Shown piece after piece: positions 52,569-61,500 of a stretch of DNA of 64,000 bases. The position numbers and the translations under genes are program-made. This DNA comes from JAJTCH01 sp040386195 (GTDB taxonomy: Bacteria > Pseudomonadota > Alphaproteobacteria > Rickettsiales > UBA1997). The notes under the pieces are model-generated. The model did not search any database. It worked only from the letters and a program-made list of their open reading frames with translations, and was not told where the DNA came from. The DNA lies in contig JAZKFV010000012.1 of the NCBI GenBank assembly GCA_040386195.1, positions 73,132-137,131 of the forward strand, read 5' to 3'. Position 1 is the first letter of the stretch; each line of letters begins with the position of its first letter.

Positions 52569-55500
52569 ATGACAAACAATATAACAAACAAAACCCTCTT
52601 AAATGCCATCTTGGCAATGGATTCTTACAACCGTGGATATGGTGAAAAAGTGAAAGATTTGCCAAGTACAAAAGGAACAAAAATTGGTAATGCTGTGATT
52701 CAAAAACAAAGCGAAATTAATCCAACTTCATCTGAAGTAAACGCCTCCTTCTACGCCATCTCCTACACCCACAACAACGAAACCATAATCTCCTATCGAG
52801 GAACCGATAACGCTCTGGACACTGCAACTGGCTGGACAACTGGTTCTGGCGCCCATAAATCAGACCAAGCATATCTAGCTGCTGATTTTTACAAATCGGT
52901 AATCGGCAATACCAGCCCTTATAATGCCAATGTTGAATTTGTCGGTCATTCGCTGGGTGGTGGTCTTGCTGGTTTAATGGCAAAATTATATAACAAGGAA
53001 GCGACCATCTTTGATAATATGCCCTTTGAAAAATCAGCGACCGGCGCTTATGTTGGTGCTACCGCTATTGATAACAGAACCGGATTGTTAATTGATCAAG
53101 AATTAAGGGATCGATATTACTTCAATGGTGCAACTCCACAGCCACACGATTTAAACCCTGATTATTCAAAAATCAAAGCCTATGCCACAACTGGTGAGAT
53201 ACTGTCCCTTATAAGACCAGCGCAAAGTGCTCCAGTTGATTATTTAGATTCTAACGGTGGATTAAGAAGTCAATTTGATTTACACAGCCAAGCCCTCTTA
53301 GTTACCCTTTTATACTCCCAACAACAAAAGGAGCTAAACAACGTAACCGAAGACTGGATTGCCTTTGGCAAAGAATTAATGGACTCACTATTCAACAATG
53401 ACATAGCCAAAAGCCTTAACATTATGGAGAATGAAAACCCACCAGTTGAAGGCAGCGCCGACAAAATGCTCAATAAAATCGCCTATTCCGCACTTCACGC
53501 TACAGCTGAAAGTGGTACAAATGGAGAAATCGCCAACGATGAACTGGTCTTCGGCGATACTTCTATTCAGGCCCTCTTCAACGATGCCAATGAATTTGGT
53601 AAAATTCTTCAGCTAGATAATCTTCCTAAGATTTTCAAAGTTACACCACTTCATGGAACTCCTTATAGTGAATGGAATATTAGAGAAGGTGTTGCCAAAA
53701 TGCTCGTCCAATTTGCTGCCAAATTAGCTGAGGGTAAAACTTTCTACTCAAATCATTCTGAAGCAATAAATGGAATGCTAAACTTCAATTCCAGTTCAAA
53801 TATTTTAACTTTAGATGTTTCTAAAGATTCTAACTCCTTATGGGACGATACTTCTCCAATAGAAAAACAAGCAATGCTGAATAATTTATATATAAAATTC
53901 GGCATCTCTAATTTTTCCCATTTACCAAACGCAGATGATGTTGATCACATCATCATTGCCACCACAGATAACGGCGTTACTAACGATTCTTTCACAGAAG
54001 ATTCTAACGACACAAGCGTAATATTTGGAGGCTATGGTAATGATACATTGCGAGGATCAGATGGTCAGGATGTTTTAATTGGGGGATTTGGAAATGATAA
54101 TCTGAGTGGCGGAATTGGGAATGATATTTTAGATGGTGGAGCAAATGATGGAAACGTTTTACTAAATCAAAACAATGGCTCCTCCGACACTCTCTCCGGC
54201 AGCTTTGGCTCCGACACCTACATTTTCTCCGGCTCCTTCGGCAACGACACCATCATCGATGATGGGCTTGGAGTTAATGTTAACGGGGCTATAATCAAAG
54301 ATAAAATCATCATCAACAATCAAACTATTTTCGGCATTGCCAATTATATAGAAGGTGGCACTAGTTGGAAACTAGGATCTTATATCATCACTAAATCTGG
54401 AAGTTCTTTACAAATAGTTTCTTCCTCAGCTAATGCCTCAGGCGCCATAAACATAAATAACTTCACCAACGGTGACTTTGGTATCACCCTTCAAGAAAAG
54501 CCGGAAGAGCCCGGAATTGATGATGATGTTTCTCCTCAAATTGGAATAGGTGAGAATGCTAATGCGGCTAGAAGATCTGATCCTTTAACTTTGGATTTGA
54601 ATCATAATGGTCGGATTGATCTGATATCTTTAAATCAATCTGATGCCAAATTTGATTTACAAGGTGATGGTCTGAAACGTAAGGTTGGGTGGGTTGGTGG
54701 CAATGATAGTAATAATGACGGAATAATTGATGACATTGCTAATGACGGATCAAGATTAAATGATGCGGATGGATTTTTAGTTTTAGATTCTAATAACAAT
54801 GGAGTTGTTGATAATATCAATGAACTATTCGGTCATAAAAATGCCGATGGAACTACTACCACAGGAACAGATGAGTTAAGTCTTTATGATTTAAACCAAG
54901 ACGGCAAAATTAACAGCAATGACAGCGTTTTCAATCAACTAAAAATCTGGCAAGATTTCAATGGCAACGGCACTACGGAAGCTGGAGAATTATCCAATCT
55001 GAGTGATCACAACATTGCAAACATTAACCTTGAAACTTCTATTTCTAATCAAAACATTAACGGCAATGTTATTTTATCTTCTGGAACTTTTGAATTTAAC
55101 GACCCAAACAACATCAACCCAATTACCAACCTGCCAAGAACAATAACCTCGGTAATTGCCAACCTTGATTTAGCCTTTGATCCAACTAATTCCGAAGGTT
55201 ATGGTTATCAAGATGCTGAGGGTAATAATGTGGGAAATAATATTAATCCCCAAGCTCTGTTATTGCCTTTATCGCGAGGATATGGCAATGCCAAAGCGTG
55301 GCATATTGCGATGAGTGAAGATGAGGCTTTATTGCAGATGATGCAAGATATGGTCAATCTGGATAACTCAGTTACGATAGAAAATATCAACTCCAAAATT
55401 GAAGAATTTATTTATCGTTGGACTGGAGCTGAAGATGAGTCTGGGATGAGAGGAAGTTTTGATGCTAAAAAATTAGCCGCTTTAGAAGCCTATAGGGGAT

Positions 55501-58500
55501 CTCAATATACAGATATTACAGGATCACATAATCCTGTGCCGCAAGCGGTGAATTTTTTGCAAAATGCTTGGAATAATCTGGTTAAAAAAGTAACTGACAG
55601 AATTTTAATTCAAGGAACATTCAAAGAAATTTTTACTGATCATAATTCTGATAACATTGCGCAAGTAAGTTATAATTTTGCAACTGACAAATTAGATTTT
55701 AGCACAATTTCAGGTGTGGTGGTGATTGAGAATATCAAAGAGCATTATGAAAGTTTGGATGTAATTGAGGGAGCTTATTATTTAAAAGCACTGGCACCAA
55801 TTATTAATTCGGCTGCTGAGAAATTTGGCTATTATCAGTTTATTGATGATCTTACAAATGCGGTTGGAGAAATTCCAACTCAAATTATATTTGGAACAGA
55901 TAATAGTGACGAGATTAATGCTAACTCTTGGGGCAATGCGGTAATAAAAGGTCAAAAGGGCGACGATGTGATTAATGCCAATAATTCTAATGATGATGTT
56001 TATGTTTATTCGCAAGGTGATGGTCACGATATAATTAATGATAATTGGGGAAATGATAAAATTGTTTTTGACGCCTCAATCACAAAGCAAGATGTTTATT
56101 TTACGCTGCAAAATCAATATGATTTAGTAATTAATTTTACCAGCTCACCTTCCGATTCAATCGTGATTAAAAATCATTTTAACTATCACGCGGTTGAAAC
56201 TTTAAAGTTTGGTGATGGCGGCACAATTGATCTGCTCAATCTTCCGGCATTTGAAATTAATGGAACTGACGGGGATGATTTGATTAACGCTGGAAGAGGT
56301 GACGATATAATTAACGCTGGTGCTGGAAATGATGTTATTAATGATCTTGGGGGAAATGATGTGATTAATGGTGGCAATGGTGATGATTTTATTAATGCTA
56401 ATAATGGCAATGATGTTGTGAATGGTGGCGATGGCAATGACAGGATAAATGGTGGATATGAAAATGATGTTATTAATGCTGGTCGTGGCGATGATGTGAT
56501 TAATGGTCAGGAAGGTAATGATGTTTATATTTACAATAAGAATGATGGTAAGGATGTGATTAGTGAAAGTGGTATTAATTATTACAATCAAGAATTAGGC
56601 ATTGATAAAATCAAATTCGGCGCCGACATTTCAGCCAGTGATATTTATTTTTCTCAAATTGGCAGTGATCTAATTATTAATTTTAAAAACTCACCGGATG
56701 ATCAGATTAAAATTGTTAATCAAGTAAACTTTAGCAACCAAAGAAGCATTGAAACTTTGGAATTCGACAATGGCGATGCAGCAATTGCTATTAATAATCT
56801 GAATAATCTTAACTTCGAATATCAAGGAACCTCAGGTGATGATTCGGTCGCTTCATATTATGGCAATAACATTGTTGATACCGGTGCCGGAAATGATCAA
56901 ATTTCTGTTGGTGGTAAAAACAACACCATTAACGCTGGCGATGGAAATGATACGATTTCTGTTGGTGGTGAAAATAATATTATTAATGCCGGAAAAGGTG
57001 ATGACATAATCAACGGTGGTTATAGTAAGGATACTTATCTTTATTCTAAAGGTGATGGCAAAGATGTGATTAGTGATAATGGATATTATGCAGAAAATAA
57101 TTTTCACAATGATGAAATTATTTTTGACGCAAGTATTAATAAAACAGATGTTGTAATCACTCAAAACGGGTTTGATATAATTATTAGTTTTGCTGATTTA
57201 GCTTCCGATCAAATTACCATCAAAAACCATTTTCTTTCTACTGAACAAAGAATTGAAACTTTAAAATTTGCTAATGGTGATGAAGTTGATCTGACCACTT
57301 TGCTTCCAAGCTATAATGGCACTGATGGAGATGATGTGATTAATGCTGGTGGAACCGATGATGTGATCAGCACTGGAGCTGGAAATGACAACATTAATGA
57401 TGTTGGGGGAAATAATGCGATTAACGCAGGAGTGGGAAATGATATAATTACTAGCGGCTATGGAAATGACGCAATTGATGGTGCAGACGGCGATGATGTG
57501 ATCAACGCTGGCTCTGGAGATGATGTTATTAATGGTGGCGAAGGTAACGATATTATTAACGGTGAAGAGGGTAACGATATTATTAATGCCGGTCGCGGTG
57601 ATGATATTATTGGTTATAGCAACTACTATCATTCTGGTGATAATTCTGGTGATGATATTTACATTTACAACCAAGGTGATGGCAAAGATACTATTAATGA
57701 AAATCCAAGTGGCTATGGTTTTTACCGAACTCTGGGGAATGATAAAATCAAATTCGGCGCCGACATTTTAGCCAGTGATATTTATTTTTCTCAAAATGGT
57801 AGTGATATAATTATTCATTTTAGAAACTCTCCAGATGACCAAATTAGAATTGTTAATCAAGTTAATAGCGGAGATGGAAGGGGCATTGAAACTCTAGAAT
57901 TCGACAATGGTGATGCGGCAATTAACATAACTAATCTCAATAATCTTAATTTCGAATATCAGGGAACTGCGGGTGACGATTCGATCACTTCATATTATGG
58001 AAGTAATATTGTTAATACCGGCGCTGGAAATGATGAAATTTTTGTTGGTGGTAAAAATAACATTGTTAATGCTGGCGATGGAAATGATACGATTTCTGTT
58101 GGTGGTGAAAATAATATCATTAATGCCGGAAAAGGTGATGACATAATCAACGGTGGTTATAGTAAGGATACTTATCTTTATTCTAAAGGTGATGGCAAAG
58201 ATGTGATTAGTGATAATGGATATTATGCAGAAAATAATTTTCACAATGATGAAATTATTTTTGACGCAAGTATTAATAAAACAGATGTTGTAATCACTCA
58301 AAACGGGTTTGATATAATTATTAGTTTTGCTGATTTAGCTTCCGATCAAATTACCATCAAAAACCATTTTCTTTCTACTGAACAAAAAATTGAGACTTTA
58401 AAATTTGCTAATGGCGATGAAATTGATCTAGCCGCCTTGGTTCCAATTTATAATGGAACTGATGGAGATGATGTAATTAATTCTTCTAGTGGCAACGACA

Positions 58501-61500
58501 CTATTAACGCCGGCGCTGGAAATGACATTATTAATTCTGGAAATGGTGATGACATTATTAACGGCGAAGATGGTAATGACACAATTTATTCTGGATATGG
58601 CAACGATATTATCAATGGCGGCAAGGGTGATGACTTGCTAACTTACAGCAATTATTATTCACCAAATTATGGGGATGATACCTATCTTTACAAAAAAGGA
58701 GATGGCGCAGATACTATTGCGGAAGCATCAAATTATCAGTCTTTTAGCAATGTTGGAAATGATGTAGTTAAATTTGGGTCTGATATTTTGGCAAACAACA
58801 TTTATTTTTCCCGCAACAATAACGATTTAATTATTAAATTCAGAAACTCACCAACCGATTCCATTACTATTCAAAATCAGTTCCTTTCAACAAATCACAA
58901 AATAGAAACTTTAAAATTTGATAATGGTGATGCTGATATTGATATTAGAAATCCACTATCATTAACTTTTGAATATCACGGCACTGATGGCAATGATAAT
59001 ATAAATGGAAGCGATGGTGTTGATATTATGTTCGGTGGTAAAGGTGATGATACTATTTCTGGTGAATATGGAGATGATCAATATTTTTATTCCAAAAATG
59101 ATGGCAAAGATATTTTAATTAATAGTGGCGGGCAAGATTCAATTATATTTGATGCTACTATTGGCAAAGATGAGATTTCTTTTCTTAAAGATGGTTATGA
59201 TTTGATCATCAATTTTAATAACTCACCTCTTGATCAAATTAAAATTCAAAATCATTTTTCCAATGAAAGTGTTGGTTACATTAAAACCTTAAAATTTTCC
59301 GATAACACTATTGTTGATTTGCTAAATATTCCGGAAATGACTCTCACTTACGAAGGAACATCGGGCAGTGATGAAATATTAAATTTTTATGCTGGAAATA
59401 AAATAATTAATGGTGGCGATGGCAATGATAACATTATCACTAGCGCGGGAGGAGATGATGTAATCAAAGGCGGCAAAGGTGATGATTATATTCTAAATTA
59501 TGATAAAAATTATTATTATCTGAACAATGCCTCATCCGGAAACGACACCTATCTTTACTCACAAGGCGATGGAAGCGATACAATTTTTGATAATGGCGGC
59601 AATGATGCAATTGTTTTTGATTCAACAATCAACAAGGAAAATGTTGTCATCAAATCAGGAAATGCCAATACAAATCAGCAATATGATTTGGTGATAACTT
59701 TTGCTGATTCTGCCCAGGATAAAATTACTGTTCAAAATTTTTTCTCCCCTGATTATCAAGGTAAAATTGAGTCTTTAAAATTTGCTAATGGCGAAATTAT
59801 TGATCTGACTTCTCCAGTGTTTAATTATCAGGGAACTGCTGGCAATGATGTGATTAACAGCTCAAATGGTAATGATATAATCAATGCCGGATCAGGAAAT
59901 GATACCATCAGTGCTTTTGCTGGCGACGATATAATCAACGCTGGGCTGGGCAACGATAAAATTAATGGTGGGCTTGGAAATGATATTTACATTTATAACT
60001 CAGGTGACGGCAGTGATATTATCGGCGAAACCAATAATTACTATTTTAGTTACAACGAACTTAGGCTTGGAAATGATACAATTAAATTTGGTGAAGGAAT
60101 TACCAAAGATGATATTTATTTTTCGCTTGATAACTCGGGCGTTGGTTTAAAAATTAATTTTAGAAATAGTCTTTCTGATTCAATTACTATTCAAAATCAG
60201 TTTGAATATTATTCAAACAATGCCGCCAATTCCGCCATTGAAAATTTACAATTTGTAAATGGTGATGTGATAAATATTTCCAGCCTTTCAAATCTTACTT
60301 TTGAATTTAACGGTACTGGTGGCAATGACGCTATTTATGCTGGCAACGGCAATGATTTGATAAATTCATTAGGTGGCAATGATATTATTGAAGCGCAAGC
60401 AGGAAACGATATTATTAATGCCGGACGAGGTAATGATGTTATCGGGCAGGGCAGCGGTAATGCCGGAGATGATATTTATATTTATAATAAAGGTGATGGT
60501 AATGATACAATTTATGAGGTTTATCAATATGGGTACAGTGTTGATAACGGAAATGACATTATTAAATTTGGCTTAGATATTTCCAAAGACGATATTTATT
60601 TTTCCCGCGACGGCAATGATTTAACTATTAAATTCCACAACAGCCTTTCTGATTCAATTACCATCAAAAATCAATTTCAATATGAAGGAAACAGAGTTGA
60701 GACTTTGCAGTTTGATAATGGCGACGATTCAATCTCTCTTAATAATGAATTAGTTTTTATATATAATGGCACCGATGGAAATGATTTTATTTATAGTAGC
60801 GACGGCAATGATTTAATAAATTCAGGAGGTGGTGATGATCAGATTTATGCAGCAGCTGGAGATGACATTATTAACTCTGGAGCTGGTAATGATGCAATCA
60901 ACGCTGGCGAAGGTAACGATAATATTAACGCTGGAGCTGGCGATGATAATATTAATCCAGGATCGGGTGATGATATAATCAACGCCGGAAAAGGTGACGA
61001 CATTATTGGTCAAGGCAATGGCAACTATGGTGACGATACTTACATATATCAAGCCGGAGATGGCAAAGACACCATCATTGAATATCCAATTGTTAATAAT
61101 AACAATTCATATGGTAATGATGTTATCAGTTTTGGTGATGCAATAAATAAAACCGATATATTTTTCTCCAAAAATAATGATGATTTAATCATTCGTTTTA
61201 GAAATTCTGCGGAAGATCAAATTACCATTCAAAATCAATTCCAATCCCAATCTAATCATATTGAAACTCTCAAATTCAGTGACGGATCATCAATTGATAT
61301 TAGCAACCCACTTCTGATTGATATTGAATATATAGGCACCGATAATGATGATTATATATATGCTGACGCAAATGCTAATAACCTCAATGGCTTTGCAGGA
61401 TCCGACACAATATTTGGTAATGAAGGTGATGACATAATTAATGGTGGGGCTGACGATGACACTATCTACGGCGGCGAAGGTAGTGATACTTATATTTACA

